Shown here: one piece after another, positions 32,996 to 40,865 of the stretch
Position numbering within the stretch: the stretch's first letter is position 1
Layout of the letters: every line of letters begins with the position of its first letter
Source: DASUPK01 sp963744105
GTDB lineage: Bacteria > Actinomycetota > Thermoleophilia > Solirubrobacterales > 70-9
Reading direction: 5' to 3'
NCBI GenBank assembly: GCA_963744105.1
Contig: CAVUSJ010000004.1
Coordinates: 496,001-560,000 of the forward strand
DNA length: 64,000 nucleotides
Made by a program: the position numbers and the translations under genes
The notes under the pieces: generated by a model
What the model saw: the letters and a program-made list of their open reading frames with translations, nothing else
The model's database searches: none
What the model was told of the DNA's origin: nothing

Positions 32996-33811
32996 ATGAG
33001 GTCGATCGGCTGGGTGGCAACGGGCGCAGTGGTGGTTGCCGTGCTCGCGTTCCTGATCATCGACAGTGCCGGCGACGGGACGGAGTCTGCCGCCAACCCA
33101 GGAGCCGTCACGGCCCCCGCCCCGACCGGTATCTCGGCGATCGATGCGCTCCGGTCAAGCGTTCCGCTCCCCGATGTTCATGTGAATCCGCCGCCCAGGG
33201 AGCGGCGCGGCCCGCGCTTTGCGCTTGCCACGGTGAGGGCGGGCCACAAGATCGCCCTGCGTGCGTCGCCCGGCGGCAGGGTGCTGAAGCAGGTCGGCGA
33301 TCGCACCGAGTTCGGCTCAATACGCGTCTACTGGATCGAGCAGGTCCGAGGCCCTTGGTTCGGCGTGCCGACGCCGGACCTGCCGAACAACCAGCTCGCC
33401 TGGATCCGGGACGACCGGCTCGCCCTGGATGTCACACAGACGCGGTTCTGGGTCACAGCCGACATCTCGCGGCGGCAGATCGAGCTGCACCATGGAAGCC
33501 GGATCCTCGAGCGCATGCCGGTGACCGTCGGCGCCAACACCACGCCCACCCCGCTCGGCAACTACTCGGTCACCGATGGTCTCGTCGGGCGGGGGCTGGG
33601 GCCGTGGTACGGATGCTGCGTCCTCGCCCTCTCCGGCCATCAGGACAACCTGCCCTCGGGCTGGATCGGCGGGAACCGAATCGCGATCCACGGGACGCCC
33701 GGCTCCATCGGGGGCGCCGACTCACACGGCTGCCTGCGCGCCTCCGACCCCAACATGATCGCCCTGTTCGCCCGCGTGCCGCTCGGCGCGCCGGTCTTCA
33801 TCCGCGCCTGA
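32996..33811 (+). CDS. L,D-transpeptidase (YkuD) with membrane anchor
   Basis: 271 residues. One N-terminal span (V-A-T-G-A-V-V-V-A-V-L-A-F-L-I-I) and a Pro-rich linker precede an SH3-like segment (about 75-140). The YkuD catalytic domain (about 150-270) contains I-A-I-H-G-T-P-G and S-H-G-C-L-R-A-S with the nucleophilic Cys. It would form 3-3 cross-links in peptidoglycan or attach wall proteins on the outside of the membrane. The start is 2 bp after tRNA-Ser(GCU), so mRNA and tRNA may be processed from one transcript. Confidence 0.93.
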   Translation: MRSIGWVATGAVVVAVLAFLIIDSAGDGTESAANPGAVTAPAPTGISAIDALRSSVPLPDVHVNPPPRERRGPRFALATVRAGHKIALRASPGGRVLKQVGDRTEFGSIRVYWIEQVRGPWFGVPTPDLPNNQLAWIRDDRLALDVTQTRFWVTADISRRQIELHHGSRILERMPVTVGANTTPTPLGNYSVTDGLVGRGLGPWYGCCVLALSGHQDNLPSGWIGGNRIAIHGTPGSIGGADSHGCLRASDPNMIALFARVPLGAPVFIRA

Positions 33812-35354
33812 AGCGCCGTCGGGCCGAACCCTTCGCCCGGGCCGCCCTCTTCTTCAGCGCCCGCTTTCTCGGGGACCGCTTCGGCTTGGCCTTCGCCTTC
33901 GGCTTGGGCTTGGCCTTCGGCTTGGACTTCGCCTTCGGCTTGGACTTCGCCTTCGGCTTGGACTTCGCCCGGGGCACCGGCTGCTCGCGCAGCGCCTCCC
34001 GCAGCGCCGCGGCGAGGTCGTCGAGGTCCGGCACCACGTCCCGGTCACCCGCCAGCCCGAAGAAGATCCGGCCGTCGTAGCTCATCATCCCGATCGAGAG
34101 GGCGTGGTTCTGGGGGGAGAGGGGGACGAAGGGATAGATCTCCTTGATTTGGCGGCCGAGCAGATAGAGCGGCTGCTGCGGGCCTGGGACGTTGGAGACG
34201 ACCAGGTTGAAGACGAGGGGCCGGGCCATACCCCGGGCGAGCAGCCGGTTGATGGTGGGAGGCGCCCAGCCGGTCGCCTCGATCAGCAAGGAGGCGGCGC
34301 GGGCGTTGTCCGACTCCTTCAGCCGCCGCGTCTCGTCGCGCAGCCGGTCGAGCCGCTTGCGGGGATCGGGCTCCGCGAGCGGCAGGCGCACCATGATGGT
34401 CGAGATCCGGTTGCCGAGCTCGCCCTTCTCGTGTGGGCGGCGGATGCTGACCGGCACCAGGGCGACGAGGTAGTCCGGAGCCTTGTCGCCCCGCCCTTCG
34501 AGATAGCGCCGCAGGGCGCCGGCGGCGACGGAGAGCAGCACGTCGTTGACCGTGGACCCCTCCGCGATGGCTCGGGCGCGCTTCAGGCGATCGAGGTCGG
34601 TCCGCGCCCAGGCGACCCGGCGGTCGCGACCGATCTTCACGTTCAGCGGGCTGCGAGGCACACTCGGGCCGCCCGACGCGAGGCCGGTGAACGCCTCGGC
34701 CGTGCGCAGCACGCGGGCCGCGGTCTGCGCGGGGGTGGTCACCGCGGTGCGCGCCGCGCGGCCGGCGGCGCGGAGCGGCTTGCGGACCCGCTCGGAGGCG
34801 GCCTGGGTGAGCAGCATCGTCGGACTCGGCTCATCCGGGTCCCAGGGCTTCTCGGGCGCCTTGACCCGCATGCCGCGCCTGCTCGTGTCGAGCAGGATCG
34901 TGCCGACGTCGACCGCCGCCACCCCGTCGACCAGCGCGTGGTGGGTCTTGGAGATGTAGGCGTGCCGTCCGCTCAGGCCCTCCACCAGGTAGAGCTGCCA
35001 GAGCGGACGATCCATGTCGAGCGGCTCGGACATGACGCGGCCGACGATGTCCCGCAGCTGATCGAGACGGCCCGGCCGCGGCACCGACACGTGGCGGACG
35101 TGGCGGCGGACGTCGAACTGCGGGTCGTCGCCCCAGACCGGATTCTCGATGCCGAGCGGGATCCTCACGATCCGCTGCCGGAACCGCGGCACGAGCAGCA
35201 GCCGCTTCTCGACGTGGGCGACCAGCTGGTCATAGGTGGGCGCTGCCCCCTCCACGATGATCGTCGCCCCGACGTGGACGTGAATCGGCCCCCGCTCGGC
35301 GTTCAGGTTGGACATGTCCGAACCGGAGAGTCGCTGTGGAGCCCTGGCCGCCAA
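33798..35354 (-). CDS. Wax ester synthase/diacylglycerol acyltransferase (WS/DGAT)
   Basis: 518 residues, TTG start. The acyltransferase motif H-H-A-L-V-D-G lies near 138-144; other family blocks are P-L-W-Q-L-Y-L-V-E-G, N-D-V-L-L-S-V-A-A-G-A-L-R-R-Y-L, and V-S-N-V-P-G-P-Q-Q-P-L-Y-L. It makes wax esters or triacylglycerol as storage lipid. The last 60 residues are a Lys/Pro/Ala tandem repeat (S-K-P-K-A-K) running into a very basic end, an addition outside the normal 450-470 residue fold. Convergent with, and overlapping by 14 bp, the L,D-transpeptidase. Confidence 0.92.
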   Translation of the reverse strand: MAARAPQRLSGSDMSNLNAERGPIHVHVGATIIVEGAAPTYDQLVAHVEKRLLLVPRFRQRIVRIPLGIENPVWGDDPQFDVRRHVRHVSVPRPGRLDQLRDIVGRVMSEPLDMDRPLWQLYLVEGLSGRHAYISKTHHALVDGVAAVDVGTILLDTSRRGMRVKAPEKPWDPDEPSPTMLLTQAASERVRKPLRAAGRAARTAVTTPAQTAARVLRTAEAFTGLASGGPSVPRSPLNVKIGRDRRVAWARTDLDRLKRARAIAEGSTVNDVLLSVAAGALRRYLEGRGDKAPDYLVALVPVSIRRPHEKGELGNRISTIMVRLPLAEPDPRKRLDRLRDETRRLKESDNARAASLLIEATGWAPPTINRLLARGMARPLVFNLVVSNVPGPQQPLYLLGRQIKEIYPFVPLSPQNHALSIGMMSYDGRIFFGLAGDRDVVPDLDDLAAALREALREQPVPRAKSKPKAKSKPKAKSKPKAKPKPKAKAKPKRSPRKRALKKRAARAKGSARRRFRRG

Positions 35355-35364
35355 GCGGCGCAGA

Positions 35365-35656
35365 CTAACGAGCGGGTTTGTTACGCCCGGCGAACGCGAG
35401 CGGGATCGCGACCGCCACGGACCCGATCGCGAGCACGCGCAGGATCTGCTCGATCGCCGCTCCCTCGCCGGTGCCGCCGCCGGCCACCACCTCGATCAGG
35501 GAGGCGACCACGGCGACCCCCAGTCCCGCCATGCCGATCACGATCGAGAGCGAGACGCCCGAGGCCTCACCCGCCCGGTCGACCGCGACGACCGTCTGGG
35601 TCCCGACGCATCGAGGTGGCGGCGAGCACCATCCCGAGGCGGACCTCCGACACTAG
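35365..35656 (-). pseudogene. C-terminal fragment of a transporter (MFS-like) gene
   Basis: A frame without a start reads D-R-A-G-E-A-S-G-V-S-L-S-I-V-I-G-M-A-G-L-G-V-A-V-V, then a second hydrophobic span (V-L-A-I-G-S-V-A-V-A-I-P-L-A-F-A-G) and a stop. This resembles the last two helices of 14-span drug/H+ antiporters. A second frame just upstream (V-R-L-G-M-V-L-A-A) could be the preceding piece after a frameshift. Only the tail remains. Confidence 0.35.
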
Positions 35657-36723
35657 AACCGGAGCCTTCGCTGCACGTGATCCGAAGTGAGGTCGGCGGG
35701 GGTGGGAGCGCCGAGCAGCGCCAGGGCGAGCCGGAGCTCGTCAGCGAGCATCTCGAGGGCGCGGCGCGCTCCGGCCTCACCGTTCCAGGCGAGGCCCCAG
35801 AGGGCGGGACGGCCGACGAGCACGGCCTCTGCCCCGAGAGAGAGGGCAACTGCGACGTCGGTGCCGCGGCGGATGCCGCCATCGATGAGAACCGGGATGC
35901 GGCCGGCCACCGCCTCGACCACCTCGGGCAGGGCGTCGATCGTGGCCGGCGCGTTGTCGAGCTGGCGGCCGCCGTGGTTGGAGACGACGACACCCGCCGC
36001 GCCGTGCTCCACGGCGAGCGCGGCGTCCTCGCCGGTGATCAGGCCCTTCACCAGGATCGGCAGCTGGAACTCGCCGCAGAGCTGCTCGAGGTCCTTCCAG
36101 GTGATCGAGGGATCGACGAGCGCGAAGACCTCGGCGGGCGTGAGGCTCTTGTGCCCGGCCGCGGCCTCGATCGCCGGAGCACGGATCTCGGCCGGGACCT
36201 CGAACCCGGTGCGGAAGTCCCGCTCCCGCTTGCCCGCGTAAGGGGCGTCGACGGTGAGGAGCAGGGCCTCGTAGCCGGCCTCGGCCGCCTCCTCGACCAT
36301 CGCGCGGGTCACGCCGCGATCCCGGAAGCAATAGACCTGCATCCACCGCTTGCCGTCCGGCGCCGCCTCCGCCACCTCGGCGGCGCGAGTGCTGGTCAGG
36401 CTCGAGAGGCACATCACCGTGCCCGCGGACTGCGCCGCGCGCGCCATTCCAGCCTCGCCGTCCGGATGGGCGAGCAGCTGGAAGGCAACCGGGGCGACCA
36501 GGAAGGGGACCTTCAGCTCGGTCCCGAGGACGGTCGCCCTCGTCGAGACCTCCGAGACGTCGACCAGCACCCGCGGGCGGAGCTCCCAGCCCTCGTAGGC
36601 CTCGGCGTTCCGCCGGAGGCTCCGCTCGTCGCCCGCGCCCCCGGCGAAGTAGCCGTGGGCCCCCGGCTCGAGCTTCTCGAACGCGAGCCGCTCGAGGTCC
36701 GCGATGTTGACTGGATCCGAGAC
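35653..36723 (-). CDS. FMN-dependent alpha-hydroxy-acid oxidizing protein, start codon unclear
   Basis: TIM-barrel flavoenzyme related to lactate monooxygenase/glycolate oxidase. FMN and substrate residues are visible: S-S-L-T-S-T, Q-V-Y-C-F-R-D-R, L-L-L-T-V-D-A-P, I-L-V-K-G-L, V-S-N-H-G-G-R-Q-L-D (catalytic His and Arg), and L-I-D-G-G-I-R-R-G-T-D. The conserved N-terminus (D-P-V-N-I-A-D-L-E-R-L-A then G-Y-F-A-G-G-A-G-D-E) is in frame, but no ATG, GTG or TTG occurs between the upstream stop and the GTG at 36570, which would lose 50 residues. I place the start provisionally at GTC 36723; ATC at 36705 is an alternative. Confidence 0.85.
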   Translation of the reverse strand, partial: VSDPVNIADLERLAFEKLEPGAHGYFAGGAGDERSLRRNAEAYEGWELRPRVLVDVSEVSTRATVLGTELKVPFLVAPVAFQLLAHPDGEAGMARAAQSAGTVMCLSSLTSTRAAEVAEAAPDGKRWMQVYCFRDRGVTRAMVEEAAEAGYEALLLTVDAPYAGKRERDFRTGFEVPAEIRAPAIEAAAGHKSLTPAEVFALVDPSITWKDLEQLCGEFQLPILVKGLITGEDAALAVEHGAAGVVVSNHGGRQLDNAPATIDALPEVVEAVAGRIPVLIDGGIRRGTDVAVALSLGAEAVLVGRPALWGLAWNGEAGARRALEMLADELRLALALLGAPTPADLTSDHVQRRLRF

Positions 36724-36812
36724 GCGCCAAGGCTATTCACAGTCCGCCAGACGGGTTAGGGTCGCCTCGAATTCATCAAAGGGGGGCTACATAGGGGGAG
36801 AGGAGGCACCAG

Positions 36813-37445
36813 ATGAAATTCCCACGGTTCGCGCCCTTGACAGGCGCAATCTTCGTCGTGCTGCTCGTGATCGGCTTCATCCCGCTCGGAGGCAACACAC
36901 CGGACACGGACGCCTCCGCGGCGAAGATCATCAGCTTCTACAACGACCACCAGACCAAGGAGATCCTCGCGATCATCGTCGTGTCTTTGGCGGCGCTGTT
37001 CCTTGCCTTCTTCGCAGTCGCGATTCGCGACTACCTGAGGGACACGGGCGGCGGTGAGTTCTGGCCCACGGTCGCCCTGGTCGGTGCGGCGGTCGGTGTC
37101 GCGGGCCTCTTCGTGGCCGGCGGCATGCACTTCGCCTTGATCGACGGGGCCAACCTCAGCCACAACAGGACCCTGAGTCCCGATGCCATGGTGGCGATAA
37201 ACGCCCTGGACAACGACAACTTCCTGGCGTTCTCGGTACCGCTCGGGATCATGATGTTCGGGGCCGCGGGGGCTGTCCTGCAGGGAGGCGCCGGCTTGCC
37301 GAAATGGATGGCCTGGGTCGGGATCGTGCTCGGGATCACCTTCTTCAGTCCGGTCGGTTTCTTCGGCTTCGGCCTGACTGGCATCTGGATCATCGTCGCC
37401 AGCATCATGATGTACCGGCGCGCGGGAGCTGTCGCGACCGCCTAG
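36813..37445 (+). CDS. Six-span membrane protein of unknown function
   Basis: 210 residues, well-placed start after GAGAGGAGG. Hydrophobic spans at about 10-28, 48-70, 83-105, 140-160, 165-185 and 185-205. The loop after the third span has H-F-A-L-I-D-G-A-N. The general layout resembles DUF4386-type proteins, but I see no diagnostic motif. A long inverted repeat follows the stop. Confidence 0.75.
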   Translation: MKFPRFAPLTGAIFVVLLVIGFIPLGGNTPDTDASAAKIISFYNDHQTKEILAIIVVSLAALFLAFFAVAIRDYLRDTGGGEFWPTVALVGAAVGVAGLFVAGGMHFALIDGANLSHNRTLSPDAMVAINALDNDNFLAFSVPLGIMMFGAAGAVLQGGAGLPKWMAWVGIVLGITFFSPVGFFGFGLTGIWIIVASIMMYRRAGAVATA

Positions 37446-37451
37446 TCCTGG

Positions 37452-37486
37452 CTCAGCCCGGCGTCCGCCGAGGGCGCCGGGCTGAG
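37452..37486 (+). terminator. Inverted repeat, probable terminator
   Basis: CTCAGCCCGGCG and its exact complement CGCCGGGCTGAG are separated by 11 bases. There is no clear T-run, so termination is likely but not certain. Confidence 0.6.
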
Positions 37487-37497
37487 ATCCTTCGCCT

Positions 37498-37836
37498 ATG
37501 GCACGGCGAAGACGCGAGCGAGAGCCGGTCGAGACGGTGGACTACACCGATCCCGAGGGCAACGTGCTGACTCTGCGGCAGTCGCTGAGCGATCGGACCA
37601 TTCGCAAGATCAACAAGCCCCACCGCAAGGACGCGGCCTCGACCGAGGACGTCTGGGCGCGCCGCTACGAGATGCTCTTCGAGTACCTCGTCACGGGGTG
37701 GGAGATCTCCGGTCTCCCGCTCGACGACCAGAAGATGCTGATCGGGCGCTACCGGATGGCGGACTCCGAGGAGCAGCGCTGGGTGCGCGAGACCATCAGC
37801 GCGCACATCGAGCGCCACATTCCAGAGCTCGCATGA
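37498..37836 (+). CDS. Conserved-type hypothetical protein, partner of plsC-like gene
   Basis: 112 residues, no membrane span or signal. Starts M-A-R-R-R-R-E-R-E-P-V-E-T-V-D-Y and has a helical second half (W-A-R-R-Y-E-M-L-F-E-Y-L-V-T-G-W-E-I-S, E-E-Q-R-W-V-R-E-T-I-S-A-H-I-E-R-H). Not recognised. Its stop overlaps the acyltransferase start as ATGA, so the two are translationally coupled and may act together. Confidence 0.75.
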   Translation: MARRRREREPVETVDYTDPEGNVLTLRQSLSDRTIRKINKPHRKDAASTEDVWARRYEMLFEYLVTGWEISGLPLDDQKMLIGRYRMADSEEQRWVRETISAHIERHIPELA

Positions 37837-38561
37837 CGACCGCGCCCGAGCCCTTCACCCTCACCTACCGGATCGCGATGGCGGTCTGCGTCCCGATGGT
37901 GAGCCTCTGGGGGCGGCTCGAGGTCGAGGGGGTTGACGTTCTTCCCCGGAGCGGCCCGGTGTTGGTGGTTGCCAATCACGACTCGCAAACGGATCCGCTC
38001 GCGGCTGGCGTCGCCGCGCGCAGGCGCCGCCAGATCCGCGCCCTCGCCAAGAGGAGCCTGTGGGACAAGCCGGGGCTTGGCCGGGTCCTCGACGGGATGG
38101 GTCAAATTCCCATTGAGCGTGCGGGGGGTGACGCGGGTGCTCTCGTCAACGCGGTGGCGGCCCTGCGCCGCGGCTCCTGCATAGGCGTGTTCCCGGAGGG
38201 CACGATCTCCTGCGGACGCCGGTTGCGGGCGCGCAGTGGCATAGGCCGCCTGGCGCTCGAGGTGCCGGAGGCGCGGCTGGTGTGCGCGACCGTCCAGGGG
38301 ACGCCGGCTTTCGCCCGTTTCCCGCAAAGGCCGCGCATCCGCGTTCGCTTCTTCGAGCCCTCCTCGGGCCAGACCGATCCCACCGAGACCGCGGCCGACC
38401 TCTCGCAGCGCCTACTCGATGAGCTTCGCGCCCTCGCTCCGCCCGTCGATGCGGGCCGCAACCCCGCCGAGACGCTCGAGAAGTACGAGCGCAAGCTCGC
38501 CGAGCGCGAGGAGGGAGCCACGAAGCGCCGAGCCGAAGCGGCCGAGCGGGAACGAGTCTGA
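37833..38561 (+). CDS. 1-acyl-sn-glycerol-3-phosphate acyltransferase (PlsC family)
   Basis: 242 residues. Acyltransferase block I N-H-D-S-Q-T-D (the H-x4-D catalytic pair), block III F-P-E-G-T-I-S and block IV region (V-C-A-T-V-Q-G-T-P) are present. It would acylate lysophosphatidate during phospholipid synthesis. The longer open frame begins inside the previous gene; the coupled ATG is the proper start. The C-terminus is a charged helix (K-Y-E-R-K-L-A-E-R-E-E-G). tRNA-Arg follows. Confidence 0.9.
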   Translation: MTTAPEPFTLTYRIAMAVCVPMVSLWGRLEVEGVDVLPRSGPVLVVANHDSQTDPLAAGVAARRRRQIRALAKRSLWDKPGLGRVLDGMGQIPIERAGGDAGALVNAVAALRRGSCIGVFPEGTISCGRRLRARSGIGRLALEVPEARLVCATVQGTPAFARFPQRPRIRVRFFEPSSGQTDPTETAADLSQRLLDELRALAPPVDAGRNPAETLEKYERKLAEREEGATKRRAEAAERERV

Positions 38562-38594
38562 GCTCCGAGCCGCGTCGCTACGCTGTGCCCGCAC

Positions 38595-38668
38595 GCGCCC
38601 GTAGCTCAGTTGGATAGAGCGTCGGTCTACGAAACCGAAGGTCACAGGTTCGAATCCTGTCGGGCGCG
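38595..38668 (+). tRNA. tRNA-Arg(ACG), integration target
   Basis: 74 nt cloverleaf: GCGCCCG/CGGGCGC acceptor, anticodon loop CTACGAA (anticodon ACG), T-loop TTCGAAT, discriminator G, no CCA. This tRNA reads CGN arginine codons. Its 3' half from the anticodon stem onward is repeated three more times downstream, which marks it as an attachment site. Confidence 0.97.
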
Positions 38669-38670
38669 CT
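38623..38670 (+). repeat. tRNA-Arg 3' end, att repeat copy 1
   Basis: 48 bp running from the anticodon stem of tRNA-Arg to 2 bp past its 3' end. The identical sequence recurs at 43027, 49469 and 62255, all in direct orientation. Confidence 0.93.
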
Positions 38671-38675
38671 CTAGG

Positions 38676-38698
38676 AAACCCCGCTACGGCGGGGTTTT
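38676..38698 (+). terminator. Terminator of tRNA-Arg
   Basis: AAACCCCGC, loop TACG, GCGGGGTTT, then TTCG. The first part (AGGAAACCCCGCT) is also found just after att copy 4 at 62305, where the hairpin is broken. Confidence 0.85.
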
Positions 38699-38699
38699 C

Positions 38700-39138
38700 G
38701 TTACCAGGGGTGAGTGGACTAGACAATGGGTGGCAACCGGAGTGGCAACCCGCACGGTGGTTCTTGCGACACAATCGAGCCGCGATTGCGGTGTCAATCG
38801 CTTTTGGCGCTATAGGCATGTCATCGAGTACGCAAACGTTCTACCTAGAGGCTGCGCCCACGGCGGTCCTGGCAGCGTGTCGCGCCGTGGTTGCAAAGCA
38901 GGACCTCACGTTTACGAGAGCGGTGCTGAAAGCATGGTCATTCGCTCCAATTCCCAATGCGGTTCGGGGCGAAGGGGGACGTCCGGTGTCGGATAGACGC
39001 CCAACGTGAAGAGCAAAGGACCCGGCTTGGACTTGCCGGGAAGTCAAAAGGGCTGTTGCAGGGGAAGCTGATTGACGATTCGCTCCGGACCTTCCACAAC
39101 TCGGTGAGAGTCGAACTCGGGGAATAGAAAGGTTCGAG
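38700..39138. other. No convincing gene; integrase-like doublet near the left end
   Basis: A 99-codon frame from 38710 has no recognisable features. At 38728-38751 the doublet GGGTGGCAACCGG-AGTGGCAACC closely resembles the DNA encoding the integrase C-terminus at 42901, which suggests a remnant of an earlier element. Confidence 0.4.
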
Positions 39139-39378
39139 CTACCGCGAGTCTGACGCCGGGAGAAATTCGCGCGCGCGATCGGTGAGCTCGTTGCCGTCTA
39201 GGAATCCCCGGTCGCGAGCGGCGGTGCGCCACTTGTAAGCGGTCCACTCGGCGCAGACCATCTCGTCGGCAACAGCTTGCCGCCACTCGCCGTCGTCTGC
39301 GGTGGCGATGGCTTCAGCAGCTCGAGCGAGGTCGGGATCCGTCCGCCGGCGCCGATGAGCGATCACGTCGCCGATCAC
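39139..39378 (-). CDS. Small protein with a winged-helix-like sequence
   Basis: 79 residues from GTG at 39378, or 75 from a GTG at 39366 that is better spaced from AGAAGG. E-W-T-A-Y-K-W-R-T-A-A-R-D-R-G-F-L-D-G-N-E-L-T-D-R-A-R-E-F-L reads like a recognition helix and wing. It is divergent from the prohead protease with 27 bp between starts, where an element regulator could sit. No database family recognised. Confidence 0.45.
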   Translation of the reverse strand: MIGDVIAHRRRRTDPDLARAAEAIATADDGEWRQAVADEMVCAEWTAYKWRTAARDRGFLDGNELTDRAREFLPASDSR

Positions 39379-39405
39379 CTTCTGCGACCCAGAAGGGACC
39401 GCAAC

Positions 39406-39924
39406 ATGACCGCGCTAACCCACAAGACATTCGCCACCGCCGAGGTTGAGACCGGCAAGGACGCCGGCAGTTTCACCGCATTAGTCAGCACATACGAACC
39501 CGATAGGCAGCACGAGCAAGTCGTGCGCGGTGCGTTTCGCCGCTCGCTCGCACGATGGCGCGAGTCCGGCCGCCGGATTCCGGTGCTCGCCGATCACACC
39601 GGCGAAGTCGGCGCCGTGGTCGGGCACGTCGATCCGCGGGTGACGTTCGAGACAGACCGAGGATTGGAAGCATCAGGGTCATTCGATCTCTCGACCTCAC
39701 TCGGCAAGTGCGTCTATGAGTTGGTGAAGTCGGGCGCGTTGAGTTGGAGCATCGGTTACGTCGTTCCGAGCGGCGGCCGTCGTCGCAACGGCAAGCTCAC
39801 CGAGCTGACCGAAATTGATCTTGCCGAGATCAGCGCGGTGCCGGTGCCGGCGAATGAGGGTGCGAGAACGCTCAGCGTCAAGAGCCACCGGCCGGTCGAG
39901 CTCGTGAGCTTCGAGGTTGCGTGA
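39406..39924 (+). CDS. HK97-family phage prohead protease
   Basis: 172 residues; ATG preceded by AGAAGGGA. V-V-R-G-A-F-R-R-S-L-A-R-W, I-P-V-L-A-D-H-T-G-E-V-G-A-V-V-G (the catalytic-His region), L-V-K-S-G-A-L-S-W-S-I-G-Y (the Ser region) and E-I-D-L-A-E-I-S-A-V-P-V-P-A-N (the family C-terminal block) identify it. It cleaves capsid scaffold during head maturation. No capsid gene follows, which is unusual for a functional head module. Confidence 0.92.
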   Translation: MTALTHKTFATAEVETGKDAGSFTALVSTYEPDRQHEQVVRGAFRRSLARWRESGRRIPVLADHTGEVGAVVGHVDPRVTFETDRGLEASGSFDLSTSLGKCVYELVKSGALSWSIGYVVPSGGRRRNGKLTELTEIDLAEISAVPVPANEGARTLSVKSHRPVELVSFEVA

Positions 39925-40238
39925 TGGGTGGCCTACTCCGACAGCCCTGCGGCTTCGAGGGCTTCGCTGTGTGGCTGACGACAAGATCCCCGGACGATGC
40001 GCGGAAACATTCGTCCATATCCAGGTCGAAGCGCCGGCCGCCGATTCGCCAAGAAAATAATCTCGCACTGAGAGTGCTGAGAGGTAACTGGCTCAGCATT
40101 CCAGGGGGAGGCTCGGCACACAACGAGTTCCTTCCTAACGTTCGGGGGGCTTGCGAGGCTGCGGGTCCCCCGAACTCACACGCCCTGACGGTATGCGCGG
40201 CGCCCAAATGCCGGTGATTCGGTCCTCCCCTGAACCCA
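39925..40238. other. Degraded stretch with an NTF2-like 3' remnant
   Basis: No intact gene. On the minus strand the last codons read S-E-A-L-E-A-A-G-L-S-E-stop (39933-39968), identical in style to the C-termini of the NTF2-like genes at 59-60 kb; nothing upstream of it matches the family. An A/T-richer patch lies near 40050. Confidence 0.4.
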
Positions 40239-40403
40239 TCAGATTCGTGCCGGTGGATACCAGCGCACAAGCACCTTTCTTGGGTCACCTGTCCGCTGCC
40301 AGTTGGCGAGGTGACGTTTGCACCAGCCACGGTCGAGTACCTCGCGATGGCAGCCCGCGATCGAGCACGCTCTCATCTCTCGACTCTGCTCTCGATCACT
40401 CAT
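40239..40403 (-). CDS. Small zinc-finger (HNH-associated type) protein
   Basis: 54 residues from the ATG of M-S-D-R-E-Q, which follows AAGGAG; a TTG eight codons earlier is possible. C-S-I-A-G-C-H-R-E-V-L-D-R-G-W-C-K-R-H-L gives C-x4-C-x9-C-x2-H, followed by W-Q-R-T-G-D-P. The same pattern opens many phage HNH nucleases (G-x-C-x2-H-x2-R-W-x-R-T-G-D-P). Here the nuclease part is absent. Encoded against the element's other genes. Confidence 0.5.
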   Translation of the reverse strand: MSDREQSREMRACSIAGCHREVLDRGWCKRHLANWQRTGDPRKVLVRWYPPARI

Positions 40404-40541
40404 CAAGAGGGAGACTCCTTTCTCCAACCCGGCGCGTATCTATTTCAGTTCTTGTCCACTTTGTCAAACACGAGCGAGTCGAGTATGCGACAGAGCCAAT
40501 CTGGCTGACCCTTCCCCCGCTGCGCGGCCCGGAGAAGTCAC

Positions 40542-40865
40542 ATGACGGCACCTAAGAGCACCGTCGAGCACGTGAAGGCGATCCGGGCATCGCCGCCGAA
40601 GGCGTATGAGTTCGACGAGCGCGACCTCGTCCTGTTGGAACTCGCCGAGCAGCAGGCCCGCGACATCGACGCGCTCGAGGCGGACGTCCGCGCCCGTGGA
40701 ATCCGAAACGACGGCGAGCGGCTCAACTCGGCGCTCCGCGAGGCCCGGAACGCCAGGATTGCCCTCGCCCGGATTCTCGGCCAGGTCGACATGCCGGAGG
40801 CCGGCACCACGGCCAAGCTCCACGCCCGCAAGGCCGCGAACGGACGCTGGAAGCAGGCGGTCTGA
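40542..40865 (+). CDS. Putative phage terminase small subunit-like protein
   Basis: 107 residues; ATG after GGAGAAG. Helical: Y-E-F-D-E-R-D-L-V-L-L-E-L-A-E-Q-Q-A-R-D-I-D-A-L-E-A-D, then N-S-A-L-R-E-A-R-N-A-R-I-A-L-A-R-I-L-G-Q-V-D-M-P. This spacing is seen in P27-type small terminases, which mark DNA for packaging. No large terminase is next to it, so the assignment is moderate. Confidence 0.55.
   Translation: MTAPKSTVEHVKAIRASPPKAYEFDERDLVLLELAEQQARDIDALEADVRARGIRNDGERLNSALREARNARIALARILGQVDMPEAGTTAKLHARKAANGRWKQAV

Noticed and set aside
33870..33970. Tandem 18-bp units considered as a CRISPR-like or non-coding repeat
   Set aside because: Units are contiguous without spacers and encode the Lys/Pro/Ala tail of WS/DGAT in frame. 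No CRISPR array was seen anywhere in the window.
36756..37163. Long open frames opposite real genes, here opposite the six-span membrane protein
   Set aside because: High-GC DNA leaves many antisense frames open; compositions are Arg/Asp/Gln/Gly-rich without family motifs.
38710..39009. 99-codon frame after the tRNA-Arg terminator
   Set aside because: No RBS, no motif, and it contains an integrase-like doublet, so remnant DNA is more likely.
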